From the NCBI RefSeq assembly GCF_000372725.1, contig NW_005198751.1:417809-481808 (forward strand): a stretch of DNA of 64,000 nucleotides, in the 5' to 3' direction. The notes under the pieces were generated by a model. It made no database searches. It saw nothing but the letters and a program-made list of their open reading frames with translations, and was not told the origin of the DNA. The position numbers and the translations under genes are program-made. Shown piece by piece: positions 49,836 to 60,605 of this stretch (its first letter is position 1; each line of letters starts with the position of its first letter). The DNA comes from Emiliania huxleyi CCMP1516. Lineage: Eukaryota; Haptophyta; Isochrysidales; Noelaerhabdaceae.

Positions 49836-52292
49836 ATGGCGGACGAGTTCGTGGATCAGCTCACCGTGATGGGCTTCCCGCCCGGCGCCTCGCGCCGCGC
49901 CGCCCTCGCCGTCGCTTACGAGTCTGTCGAGCTCGCAATCGAGTGGATGCTCGAGCACGGCACCGACGGCGAGGAGGAGGAGGAGTGGCCTCCATCGCCC
50001 GCCGCCAGCGCACCGCCGACGCCCGCCGCCAGCGCACCGCCGACGCCCGCCGCCAGCGCATCGCCGACGCCCACCGCCAGCGCGCCGCCAACGCCGCGCC
50101 ACTCCTCCGAAGGCGGCGACGGGCCCTTTGGCTCGGCGCTCGTGCTCAGCGACCGGAGCACAAGCGAGGCGCCCGCGCGGGAGCCGTCGGTGGAGCCCTT
50201 CGATGCGCGCTTCAGCAATCAGGAGGCCGAGGCGTGGACCGTCGGGTGGTCGCCTGAGAACAGCCTCCCCTACTACTCCAACGCGCTGCTGGGCCAGACC
50301 ACCTGGGAGCCGCCCACCGACGAGCTGCGCGCCAAGGGAGACGCGATGCGCGTGGCGGCGGCGTGGACGGTGGGCGTGTCGCCGGAGCACAACCTGCCCT
50401 ACTACTCCAACGCGCTGCTCGGCGAGACCACCTGGGAGCCGCCCACCGAGGAGCTCGCCGAGTACGGCCGCGCTCTCGTGGCAGGCAACGGCTCGCCCGC
50501 GGCTGCGGCGGAGGAGGCGCCGCCGCCGCCCGCGGCCGCGCCTCAGGCGGAGGCGGCCGACGTGCGGGTAAACGGGCAGGGCTCCGCCGAGCTCCCGGCG
50601 CGCGCGCACACACGGCCGGCCCTGGCCGCGAGAGGCGAGAGCCGCCCCCTCCTCGCGTCTCTCTAGGCGCTCGCAGGCCCGATCGCGAGGCTGGCAGAGA
50701 CGCTGCCGTCGCCGCCGCAGAGCCCCGCCGCCAAGCCGCCGCCCCTCTGGAGCGGCGACGAGTCGAGCCCGGACGGGGCGGTGATGACCGAGGGTTTGGC
50801 GCAGGATGGACCGGCGGCAGAGGCGGCGGCGGCAGAGGCGGCGGCGGCAGAGGCGGCGGCGGCAGAGGCGGCAGAGGCGGCGGCGGCAGAGGCGGCGGCG
50901 GCAGAGGCGGCGGAGGCGGCAGAGGCGGCGGCGGCAGAGGCGGCGCGATTTGCAGCCAAGGAGGAGGAGGCTCGCAGGGCGGCGGGGGAGAGGAGGCTCG
51001 AGGCGGAGCGGGCGGCGGCGGCAGAAGCAGAGGCGGCAGAGGCGGCGAGGGTGGAGGCTGAGCGGCTGGCGGCAGAAGCAGCAGCGGCGGAGGCTGCAGC
51101 CGCAAAAGCGGCGGCGGGGGAGGCGGCAGCGGAGGCAGCGGCGGCGGAGGCTGCAGCCGCAGAGAAAACGGCGGCGGAGGCGGCGGCGGCAGAGGCGGCG
51201 GCTGCGGCACAAGCGGCCGCGGCAGAGGCGGCGGAGGAGGAGGCCTCCCAGAGGGCCGCCGAGGCGGATGCCGAGGCGCCAACGTTGGAAGCGCCGGCCA
51301 CGCCTCTGCCGCCGCCGCCGGGCTCTCCGCCGCCGCCGCCTCCTCCTCCTCCTGCGCCCGACGGCCAGGGCAGCGGCGACGCCGTCACGCTCGCGTCTAC
51401 CCTCGGCCTGGGCGCGGCTGGGCGGTGGGACCCGACTGCGCTCAGCGCCTCCGAGGCGGAGGTGGAGGCGCTCCGGCTCCGGCTCTCCCACGCAGAGTCC
51501 ACCAATTCGGCGCTGCGGCCCGCGACGGCGGACGCGGCAGTGCAGGCCCCCGGCACACGCCTGCTCGGCGCAAGCCCCCTCCTCCCAACGAGTCGCCGCC
51601 CTCACCATCTGCCCCGCCATCTCTGTGTGCCCACCATCTCTGTGTGCCCCGCCATCTCTTTGTACCCCGCCATCTCTGTGTGCCCACCATGTCCGTGTCG
51701 CGCCTCGCGGCAGGCGGAGGAGCCGCCCCCCTCGGACGACAGCGGCGAGGTGGCGGAGGCCCGCGAGGTGAGCGCGACGGAGGCGGCGGCGCTGCTCGAG
51801 CTGAGCGAGCTCAAGCGCCGGTTCGGCATGATGCGGCGCCGCTCGGCGGGGCTCGAGGCGCGGCTGGAGAGCGAGGGGGTGGTGCTGCTGCGCGCGTTTC
51901 GGAGCAAGCAGGAGCAGCTCGCCCTCGCCGAGCGCGCGCACGCCGCGACGGCGGTCCGGGCGCTCGCCGGCCGCGACGCGATGGCGGCGCGCGTGGTTTC
52001 GAGCTGCGACCGCGGGCTGCTGCGGCTCGTGATGCGCGGCTGGCGGCAGGCCCTCTCCCTGCAGCGGGCCGAGGCGGCGGCGCAGGACGCGACGGCGGCC
52101 GCCGAGTCGACCGCCGCCGCCGCCGCCGCTACCGCCACTGCCGCCGCCGCCGCCGCCGCCGCCGCCGCCCCGCCGCCGGCCGCCGGCCTGCCGGCGAGGA
52201 GGACGAGGCCGGAGCTGTACCGGCTGTCGTACGAGGCGTTGATCGACACCGTCCTCGAGTGGCAGAGCGCCGTGTGCCCCGAGCCGGGGTGA
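49836..52292 (+). CDS. UBA-WW-WW protein with a long Ala/Glu coiled coil
   Basis: Three exons in one frame, about 729 residues. Residues ~1-40 form a UBA-like domain (FVDQLTVMGFPPGASRRAAL...ELAIEWMLEHG), which binds ubiquitin in known proteins. Two WW domains follow (WTVGWSPENSLPYYSNALLG then QTTWEPP, and WTVGVSPEHNLPYYSNALLG then ETTWEPP), which bind proline-rich ligands. After a 99-bp intron (50568-50666, GTAAAC to CTCTAG) come >150 residues of Ala/Glu repeats, a Pro run and a helical C terminus (ALLELSELKRRFGMMRRRS...RGLLRLVMRGWRQAL). A second intron (51546-51713) is GC-AG and consists largely of a ~20-bp CCATCTCTGTGTGCCC minisatellite. The combination suggests an adaptor; I cannot name it. 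Confidence 0.75.
51600..51700. repeat. ~20-bp minisatellite inside an intron
   Basis: Five units of the form CGCCATCTCTGTGTGCCCAC. Confidence 0.85.
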
Positions 52293-52750
52293 GCCCCTGC
52301 CTGGGCCGCACGAGAGGGCGTGGGCACGGCCGAGCGACCTCGCACCTCCTTGGTTTCAGAGTTTGGCTTTGGGCGGTGGCGTGTGTGGGTGGTGTGACTG
52401 GTGCGGTCTAGAGGTGCGCCCGGTGTCGGGGGGTCCGAACCCGGAACCCGCCCGGCGTGTCCCACTGCGCAGGCGGTGACCACAACGCGTCTCTCCAGGG
52501 GCGGTATTTTATTTGGTGTAGGAATCAGACAGGACCATGCCGCATTTCGCGTAGAACTCCGCCGCCCACACAACACAGTCGTCAATGCACACACATAGAA
52601 CACACAGATCGATACGCACACAACACAGTTGTACCCCAGAGTGCCAGAGAGACGGACACACACGCAGCGCACGCACACGGCGCGTGCTCTCTCTCAAAGT
52701 GTACACAAGACCGCGACATCTCTCTGCAAGCACGAAGTATGGTCACGCGC
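52293..52750. other. Intergenic between convergent genes
   Basis: CA-rich stretch (52590-52680, many ACACAC units) and no gene. Confidence 0.5.
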
Positions 52751-54019
52751 TCACGGGACAAAACGCGGCCCACGCCGCGCCTCCAACCGACGCCGCCTGA
52801 TGGGCGGGGCCGGCCTACGCTGCGCGATCGCGACGCGGCGCGCCCGCGCACCACCCTGCGCGCCAACGCTGGCCCCCGCCGCCGTGGCCGCCCTCGCCTC
52901 TGGCAGCAGCAGCAGCTGGCGCAGCGCCTCGTAGTCGGGCGTGTCGCCCTGCTGCAGCGCCCTCGCCGCGCGCAGCAGCTCGGCAAACTCGCCCGGCAGC
53001 CCGGCGGCGATCTCGTCCTCGGCAGCGGCGGCCTTGATCTCGCCGATCCGCTCGAAGCGCCTCCGCTTCTCCGCCTGCCGCGCCTGCCTCTGCGCCTCCT
53101 CCTCCGCAGGCGGCGCCGCGGGTGCCGCGGCCTTCCTCGCGGCTTCTGCGGCGCGGGAGGGCGGCGCCGCGTTCGCCCACGGCAGGGACCTACGCCACGG
53201 AATGGTCATCACATCATCGCATCGTCATGTCACAGTCAGTACTTCCATGTGTGAGGCCCGCGGGAACCCCGTGCCGAGGAAGGCAAGCGTGTAACCGAGC
53301 GCCTCGACGTCGTCCCTCGGCCCGAGGGGCGCGAGGGCGTGGTTGGGCAGCGAGCTGAAGCGCGCGGAGCCGACAATCCCCCGCCGGCAGGGCGGCGGCC
53401 ACAGAAGCTCGCCCGGCCCGCCCTCCGACGCGCCGCCGCCCACGCCGCCGCCCACGCCGCCGCCCACCCCGCCGCCCACTCCGCCGCCCACGGGGGCCGC
53501 CCACCGCGCGAGCCCAAAGTCGATGAAGTGGGCCGGCGCGCCGCCGCCGCCGCGAGAGGTGCAGCCGGCCGGGAGGAGGACGTTCCCCGGCTTGACGTCG
53601 CAGTGGACGAGGCCCTGCGCGTGCACCCACTCGAGCCTGCGCAGCATGTCGCGCCCGAGGCGTGCGAGCAGCCGGACGGGCAGCGCGCCCCCAAAGGCGC
53701 GCCGCGCCTCCTCGAGGCTCGGGCCGAGCCGCTGCAGCACGAGCAGCCGCAGCCGCGCGCCGCCGACGCCCTCGCCCTCGCCGCACCAGTGCACGCGCGG
53801 GAAGCCGGCCGCGGCGCCGCCCGACGCGCTGTGGATCATTCCGTAGGCCTGGTCCTCACGGAGCAGCCGCCGGCTCGCCACCGCCTCGGCCTTCACGGCA
53901 GAGGCGGCGCCGCTCACCGCGTGCGTCGCGCAGAAGACGTCGCCAAAGGCGCCGCGCCCGATGAGCCGCTCCACCACCCACTGACCTCCGAGGCCCACCC
54001 GCGCGCCTCGCGCGAGCAT
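52751..54019 (-). CDS. Casein kinase 1-family protein kinase
   Basis: Two exons, 53268-54019 and 52751-53189, 396 residues. Kinase landmarks: glycine loop LIGRGAFGDVF, lysine in SAVKAE, catalytic loop LVHCDVKPGNVLL, DFG as HFIDFGLARW, and ALGYTLAFLGTGSLPW across the splice. The HCDVKPxN form and the GSLPW block are typical of casein kinase 1 rather than other Ser/Thr kinases. A GVGG repeat interrupts the activation segment. The 78-bp GT-AG intron (53190-53267) rebuilds GTG|SLPWANA exactly. The C-terminal tail is basic and Ala/Arg-rich (RRRFERIGEIKAAAAEDEIA). Fewer residues than usual separate SLPW from the end of the lobe, so it may be a divergent family member. Confidence 0.85.
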
Positions 54020-55473
54020 CGCGGGCTGTTGGGTCCGTGTTTTCTTTCTTTCTTATTAGGGGAAAAAGAAAGACAAGGGGAGGCTGGCCTTTATCTTCCT
54101 ATCTTCCGTGTTCTCCTCCAGATAGAGAAGTGTCTAACCGGCGCAGAGGCGGAGGCGAAGAGGGGCACGGCGAGAGCCTAGCTCCAACTGATCCAAACCC
54201 TGATCAGTTCGTCCAAACTTAGCGGCGCCGGGCGACAGCTGTCGCCCGAGCCCCTCTCTCTCGCCGTACATGTAGCCTCTCCGCCAGCAGGTTCGGAATA
54301 ATAAACGCTATCACGCGCCCAACCGGCGCGCGGGCACCCGAAGGGCACACAGCCACACACGAAGGAATAGTGAATAGTGTACCAACGCACTACTACGTGC
54401 GTGGTAATGCTATGCGCCAGGCCGACGCTAGGTAAAGCGTCAGCATAGCGCGGGCAGCGACGACAGGCATGCTTTACAAAAGTCCTGCTGAGTGGGACTC
54501 CGGCCGAACCGCCCTCCGCGCGCGGTCGAGGAAGCCTCAGAACGTCCGCCAAATCCGTGCTTTCGGAGCAACTGAGGGAAAGCCGCTGATCGAGCCCAGC
54601 GTGCCCGCGGCCGCCTCCCGCGCAGCACCGCCGCTGGGGACGACACGCTGCGGAATCGGATCGAGCCCATGCACCGGGCAAAGAAGGACGCTGCAGAAGC
54701 GGTTGGAGAGGCAGCCGGCGTCTGCCGTCACAACGAGTCCCAGCGCTGGTTGGACATGCGCGTCGGCTCGCCCGAGGACTGCTGTCGCGACCCTCCCGTC
54801 GTGCCGCAGCCTCCGACGAGCTCTGCAACCGAGGAGAGTGAGGGTGCGCCTCCCCTCACTGCTGGCCTGGCTGCGCACCGCCCCACAAAGCACCCCCTCG
54901 AGCATCTCTACAAGTACAAGTAGAAGGGCGACCTTCATCCTTCTCCAAGTCGTCAACGCGCCCGGCGGCTCCGGCAAGACTTTAGCCTTGGCCACCCTCC
55001 TTGCGGAGCAGGAGGAGATCCGCTCTCGGTCGGCAACGTGGCAGCTAGTCGAGGGACTCGGTAGTTGTGACCCCCCTGAGTGAGGACAGGAGAGAGAGAG
55101 CTTTTGTGGTGCTGGTGTACGCAATAACGGGACAGGGTGCTTGTTCTCTCCATCTCCCCTTCTAGCTCTTAGCATGAGCTGCGCCCTGTGTCCGACCCCT
55201 TTTGCGCAGCAACACCTTAAACTTTTTTAGGCCCTCCAAATTCGGGTCGGAGCGAGCGTACGAGAGAGAGATTTTTAGCAATACCAACGAGCGTACGTAG
55301 CGGAGTGGGCCCCGAGTTTGAAAAGGGCGACGGACGCTTGCGTCCTAGCCTCCAACAACGCCTCCCCGGCGCAGAGGGGCCCCCGGAGGGATGCTCAACC
55401 GCCCCACGCCACGCCGCTTGCGGCGGTCCTATTCCCAGCTGAGGCCGCGTGCGTTATTTTTAAGTAAAGCAGA
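54020..55473. other. Intergenic region with a Walker A fragment
   Basis: Mostly unsupported sequence. At 54925-55083 (plus) the text FILLQVVNAPGGSGKTLALA then TLLAEQEEIRS contains a good P-loop (GGSGKT) of the kind found in Pif1/SF1 helicases and other ATPases, but the frame ends at 55083 and no partner motif was found. It may be a gene fragment carried by a mobile element. Confidence 0.4.
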
Positions 55474-56229
55474 ATGCTGAGCGCGGCAGCTTCCTACAAC
55501 GCCGTCCCGCCGGTGTACGCGCCCCCGCAGGCCGGGGAGCCCGCCGCCGCCTCCGCCGCCTCCTCCTCCTCCTCCGCTCCTCAGAGCGCGGCGCAGGCCA
55601 AGCTCGAGGCGCTCAAGGCGCGGCTCTCCGCCGCCCGGCAGTCGAACCACAAGGAGGCGGTGGAGGAGGATCGGCGGAACAAGTTGGGGCCGGAGGCGCT
55701 GAAGCGCGAGCGCGCCGAGAAGGCGTGGGAGAAGAAGAAGGGCGAGGCCGCGGCCGAGACGGAGACGGACAAGCTGCTCGGCATGACTGCCGCCGACGCA
55801 GCGGCGAGCCACGACAAGCGCGACAAGAAGCAGCGGCGGGTCAAGGAGTTTGGGTACGACGTGTACAACAACGAGGCGCAGTACCGCCACTACAAGAAGA
55901 CGGTGCGCCGCGCGGGCGACGCCGGCAAAATCAGCAACGGCGGCGACGAGGACGGCGGAGCGCCCGACGACGACCCCGGCGACTACGACCCGCTCGACTA
56001 CGGGCGCGCGCCGCCGGTGGCGAAGGAGCGGGTGCAGGCGCTCGTGGACGACATGCACGAGCAGGCGGTGCGGCGCGCTAACTGGTCCCGGCGGCGCACC
56101 TTCGACGAGTCGAAGGACGTCACGTACATCAACAAGCGGAACGAGGTGTACAACAAGAAGATCGAGAGGGCGTTCGACCCGTACACGGTGGAGATCAAGG
56201 CGAACCTGGAGCGGGGCACCGCCCTCTAG
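55474..56229 (+). CDS. SYF2: Pre-mRNA splicing factor SYF2
   Basis: 251 residues, no intron, start MLSAAASYNAVPPVYAP. A charged N-terminal half (KLEALKARLSAARQSNHKEA) is followed by the SYF2 core: VKEFGYDVYNNEAQYRHYKK, then YDPLDYG, then VDDMHEQAVRRANWSRRRTF and VTYINKRNEVYNKKIERAFD. SYF2 belongs to the Prp19 complex (NTC) of the spliceosome and acts in catalytic activation of pre-mRNA splicing in the nucleus. Length and block order match the family. It converges on RBM22, with 288 bp between the stops. Confidence 0.93.
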   Translation: MLSAAASYNAVPPVYAPPQAGEPAAASAASSSSSAPQSAAQAKLEALKARLSAARQSNHKEAVEEDRRNKLGPEALKRERAEKAWEKKKGEAAAETETDKLLGMTAADAAASHDKRDKKQRRVKEFGYDVYNNEAQYRHYKKTVRRAGDAGKISNGGDEDGGAPDDDPGDYDPLDYGRAPPVAKERVQALVDDMHEQAVRRANWSRRRTFDESKDVTYINKRNEVYNKKIERAFDPYTVEIKANLERGTAL

Positions 56230-56517
56230 AAAGGGAGCCGCGCCGCCCCGCGCGCCAAAGACAGCCGTGCGTGAGCTTGGGATGGAGTGGGGGGGAGGGG
56301 CAGGGGGGGGGGGGGGGGGCGTGCCAAAGCTGAAACGAGGGTTCATCTGTCTTCTGTGGTCCACTGCAGGCATGAGAGATGCGTGGTGAGAAGTCTTTCG
56401 AGAAGTCTTTTGAGCAACAATAAACAACATGGCCAGCGTTGAACATAACACACAGCAACCCGGTGCTCCACTGCTCGGCGGCGCTCCCCGAGCTCTCGAT
56501 CCTCTCTCTCTCACTCT
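56230..56517. other. Short spacer between convergent splicing genes
   Basis: Contains a G tract (56307-56319), an AATAAA at about 56418-56423 and nothing else. Confidence 0.5.
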
Positions 56518-57848
56518 CTAGTCCAGGTCGGGCCTCGCGCCGAGACTGTCTGGGTTCGTCGACGGGTACGCGTGCCCGCACCTCGCCCCAGGCGGCGGCG
56601 CCACGCCCGGCGGCAAGTGCGGCCGCTTCGCGGGCCGCTGCGGCTGCTCGGCTGCCGCGGCGGTGCCGGGCGGGGCGGCGGCGCGCGTCCGCTTGCGAGC
56701 CCACATGACGCGGACGCGGGAGCCTTTGATGTTGAGGTTGGCGTGCAGGGCGCGGCAAGCCTGCTCTGCGTCGGCGCGCCGCTCGTACGTCACGTACGCG
56801 CTCATCTTCGCCTATTCCGTGCCGGGCCCTTGTGGTTGTGAGACGCGCCGGCGCGCGGCGCGGGCTGCGCGTCGTGGCCGTGTCGAGGGTGATCTTCTTG
56901 ACGGGGCCGTACTCTTGGAAGTAGGGGCGCAGGTCGCGGTCCGAGGCGCCTGTGGCGGGGACAGGGGCAGCAGACCGCCCTCTCACACTGCGCCAAGGGT
57001 GCGGGGTGCGGGCCTCGCCCGCTCCGAGGCCCTGTGGAGGGGTGCGGCGGCGGCGGCGGCGGAGAGCGGCGGCGACGGAGCTGCGGCCGGACCCAGCGTT
57101 GCGCCAAGTGGCGGGGCTGCCCAGCGGCGGCGGGGAGGGTTGAGGTGGGGGGGGGGGGGCTGTTGCGCGCCCGGCGGGATGGACCCGACGAAGAGGGAGG
57201 AGATCGACTTGTCCTCGGGCGGCCGGAGCTCGGCGAGGCGGCGCTGGCGCAGCCGCTCCTGCTCCTCGGGCGTGAGGGGCGTGTCGCGCCGCGGCCTCAG
57301 CACCGGCCCCGGGTCGAGCGCCGCAAACTCGCGCAGCTGCTCCACCGAGTCGCGCAGCTGGTCGTAGGTCGACAGCCCGCCTCCGGCGGCGCCGCCGTCG
57401 TCCTCCTGCTCCTGCTTCTTGTTGTGCCACCAGAACTCCTTGTTGACGTCCGAGACCGCCCCCTCCTTGCCCAGCGCCGCCATCACCTGGTCGCGCACGT
57501 GGAACGGCACGCCGTACTCCAGGTCGTTGACGCACGACTGGCACACATTCTTCTCGCGCGCCACCTCGGGCGAGATGCACGTCTCCTTCCACCGCTTGTG
57601 CTGCCCCTGCCAGCGGAACGAGGTGAAAGGCCGGCCCGAGATCTTGCACTCCTTGCCCATCACGCCCTGCGCGCAGGCGGGCCGCTCAGCGCGGCGTCGA
57701 CTCGGGCGGGCGTGGTTTTGGAGCGGCGGGCGGCGGGCACCTTGAGCATGCGCACGTACGGGTTGGGGCCGAGGCAGCTCTCGCAGATGATGGGGAAGCT
57801 CTCGCCCAGCGTGACGGCGTCCTCGCCGAGGGAGGCGACGATCGCCAT
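56518..57848 (-). CDS. RBM22: Pre-mRNA splicing factor RBM22/Ecm2 (Slt11)
   Basis: Four exons: 57741-57848, 57171-57666, 56879-56949, 56518-56811; 322 residues. Exon 1 starts MAIVASLGED and has FPIICESCLGPNPYVRMLK; exon 2 continues GVMGKECKISGRPFTSFRW and NVCQSCVNDLEYGVPFHVRD, together the Cys-rich zinc-finger region of RBM22. Exons 2-4 form an RRM: SSLFVGSIPP, DLRPYFQEYGPVKKITLD, MSAYVTYERRADAEQACRAL, GSRVRVMWA. RBM22 contacts U6 snRNA and pre-mRNA in the active spliceosome. Introns: 57667-57740 (GT-AG, 74 bp), 56950-57170 (GC-AG, 221 bp), 56812-56878 (GC-AG, 67 bp). A strong TTTTTTTTCAG acceptor at ~57892 suggests an untranslated 5' exon, which would lie toward the TIR element. Confidence 0.92.
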
Positions 57849-57928
57849 TTGGACTGCCACGCGCCGCCTCGCCGAGGCCGCGTTGCCCGCCTGAAAAAAA
57901 ATCAGAAACAAAACGGTACGGCCGGCCC

Positions 57929-57976
57929 TGGATGTGAGTGAGGCTAATGACTGCACTCCAAGTGCTCCAAGGGCCC
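57929..57976. repeat. Left copy of a ~45-bp direct repeat flanking the TIR element
   Basis: TGACTGCACTCCAAGTGCTC with its flanks recurs at 59001-59045. Confidence 0.8.
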
Positions 57977-57998
57977 TGCGACCGCGCACCCCCGGGGC

Positions 57999-58932
57999 TA
58001 TCTCATGAATACTTGATTTTTCACGCCGTCTAACAATCGTGTTCAAGCGGCCCTCCTGTGAGCTGGTACACCAAGAATGGCTTACCACTGCCAGGGGCCA
58101 CACTGTGGCAAGCTGTGATGAGCGTGGTTTGGCTTGTGCAGCCCATACGGACGTGGTATATATACATATATGCGGCCACGTGTCGGCCGGTTCGGGGCAC
58201 GAATTCCGGATTTTTCCACGGCCTAACAATCGTTGCTGTAGTGGCGCCAATGTCCGCCTCCCGTCGCGCCATTGGCACCCTAGCCAGCAGCAGCACCGGA
58301 GGCAACACCACCAAGCCCACAAGTCACAAGAGTGACGGAGATGCTTGCCACGAGCACCGTGACGCCCGACCCTGTGAGCACTGTGGGCGTATACGGCTGC
58401 ATACGGTGAGATGATGCACAGCATGGCCAGACGAGGAATGCAAGGCTCGCCAGCTGTATGTTAGTGAGGTATATGGATGTGATCAACATGTGCATCACAG
58501 GTACGCGCAGCAGCGCATGTAGCCGCTGATATCGAAGACAGCGCAAACAGGTCTTTTTGCGCCACGCACCCGATGGCCGTGCAGGTCCAACTGCGTGCAC
58601 AGGAATGCTATCAGCGCGTCTCCGCCATAACTGGACATGGCAATGAAGCAGCTGAGACGTGATAACACCGTTGCTGGGCCAAGGAGGTGCCGCTCACCGC
58701 CGATTGTTAGGACGGTCGTCGAAGGCGAGCGGCGGTCGCCGGGCAGCAGCTCGTGGCGATCGTCGATCCGCGAGCTGCCAAGCTTGTCACAGGCCGGCAC
58801 TGGATCGAGGACGATGGCGCCGCGCGGCTGGAGGCAACGGAGAAAGGCATTGGGGAGGGGCGAGGCGATTGTTAGGAATTTCGAGGCGCGGAAAAATCCG
58901 ATCGCGTGGAAAAATCAAGTATTCATGAGATA
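57999..58932. mobile_element. 934-bp DNA element with ~29-bp TIRs
   Basis: Left end TATCTCATGAATACTTGATT continues to ACGC; the right end is its reverse complement up to 58932, differing by one base. GGGC lies immediately outside both ends, a possible 4-bp target duplication. The motif TAACAATCG (or its complement) recurs near each end and inside (58031, 58226, about 58704 and 58868), often after GATTTTTCCACG, resembling subterminal transposase-binding sites. There is no transposase; conserved short frames (MHMLITSIYLTNIQLASLA...) are shared with the copy at 22.5-23.2 kb. Confidence 0.75.
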
Positions 58933-59000
58933 GGGCTCTCTTGCCCGTAACCCGATGCCGAGCGTCCGGCCAACTGGGTGCGCTTCTCAGCTCCCCGGTC

Positions 59001-59045
59001 CTGGGCGTGAGGTTGATGACCGCACTCCAAGTGCTCCAAGGGCCC
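59001..59045. repeat. Right copy of the ~45-bp direct repeat
   Basis: GATGACCGCACTCCAAGTGC and following GGGCCC; same orientation as 57929-57976, beyond the right end of the element. Confidence 0.8.
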
Positions 59046-60605
59046 GTGACTCCTCTGCCAGCACCCACACGCCGCCTGCGGTCGCGGGCGGCAGCTCTCG
59101 GCTCCGCTCCGGCAGTTCGGCGAGCGGGAAGGAGGAGGAACCGCAGATAGGTGCGCCGAAACGTAGGATGTGGGCGTGCGTGTGTCAACAATGGTCAATG
59201 GCAGCGCTCGCGCACGCCGCGGCGAGTCTGCTTGGCATGCAAAATCGGCTCTGCTGCCCAGCGGAAAAAGAATTTTACGGAAAAAGAATTGGGGGGGCGC
59301 CGAGCATTCGACGCCATCTCAGACGCCGTTACACCGAATTTCACGGCTCAAGTTTGAACCTGACCTTTTCCAGTTTTCCAGCCTAACCGCACGCCGTCAG
59401 CGGTCAGAGCAAAAAGCCCTTTGGCCGTGGGCTCAATCATCCACACTCGCGAGACTTCCGCTCGCCCGGGCGCTCCGTTCACGGTCCGCGCCCACCTCGG
59501 GCTCGCTCGCTAAACGCCCCGGCCAACGCGCGCGCGGTCGAACGCCTCCTGCATTGCCGCAGACAGCGAACGCCAATCGACGCGCTGCGACACTGTGTGG
59601 GATGGCCCTCCGACACCCTGAGGCGAGTACCCGCGAGATCAGCGGCAGACATGCGCGATACACGCCCCACCCACTATATATTCATTCTCCACGGGCACCC
59701 CCTGAGCTGCAACAACCCATTTCCTCTGCGCGCGCAACCCCTGCCGCCAAGCCCCCCTCATCCGCCCTCTGATCGCTGCAGTTTCCCGCCGAGTCCAAGC
59801 CGGTGACGCTGGAGGGCTTGCCGATCTATATTCCGTCCCCTCCGACCGCAACTCCTCTCCGGCCAGTGTCGACAGCGACAGCTCGGCAGATCGACCATGG
59901 CAGGACCCGGACGGTGCCGCGGAGCTCCCTGCTTTCGGCAGCGCGGCGTCGAGCTGCGCGGGCACGTGCGTGTGGGACCCGGCCCTCGAGTCGAGTGAGT
60001 CGAGTGAGCCGCCGCTCGAGGGGTACCTCGCACGCGCCGCGAGTCTGCTAGGATGCCACGTGCGCCGACCGTCAGCGCCACGCGCGAGAGCATGTGTCCA
60101 ATAGGGGGTGGTAACCACTAAACCACAGTGTTCACGGGGCTGACTGGCACAACGAGGAGAGGTCATCCGGATGTGGCGGGACGCCGCCGGGCACCTGGTT
60201 GCTCTCCTCCGCCAGACAGCCCCTCCCGACGGGGACGCCACCACCCTCGCCCAGGGATCTACAACGCTGTCTTAAGGTCCGACAGGTTCGGCACCGGGCA
60301 CCGCCTCGGTATACAAAATGCGCCTCCGGGCACCGCCTCGGTATACAGTGTTCACACAAAACACTCGGTGTCGAACCGTCGAACCACCATCCCGACGCTC
60401 ACAAGCAAGTGACACCACTAGTTTCACTCGGATTCACTCCTATGCACCTTCGGTGAGGGTACATAGGCGCGTAAAAGGAGAGTCACGGAATCGCGCGCGC
60501 GCCACGGACCCAAGACGCACAAGCTCAGACAGTCGTACGACAGTCGAGAAAGGGATCGACGGCAACGACAGTCAGAAGTCAGCGCTGGGTCCACCCTCTG
60601 ATCGC
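59046..60605. other. Intergenic region, no gene seen
   Basis: Frames up to 200 codons exist but lack coding character. CACCGCCTCGGTATACA is duplicated near 60299 and 60339. It includes the presumed promoter of the MFS gene. Confidence 0.45.
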
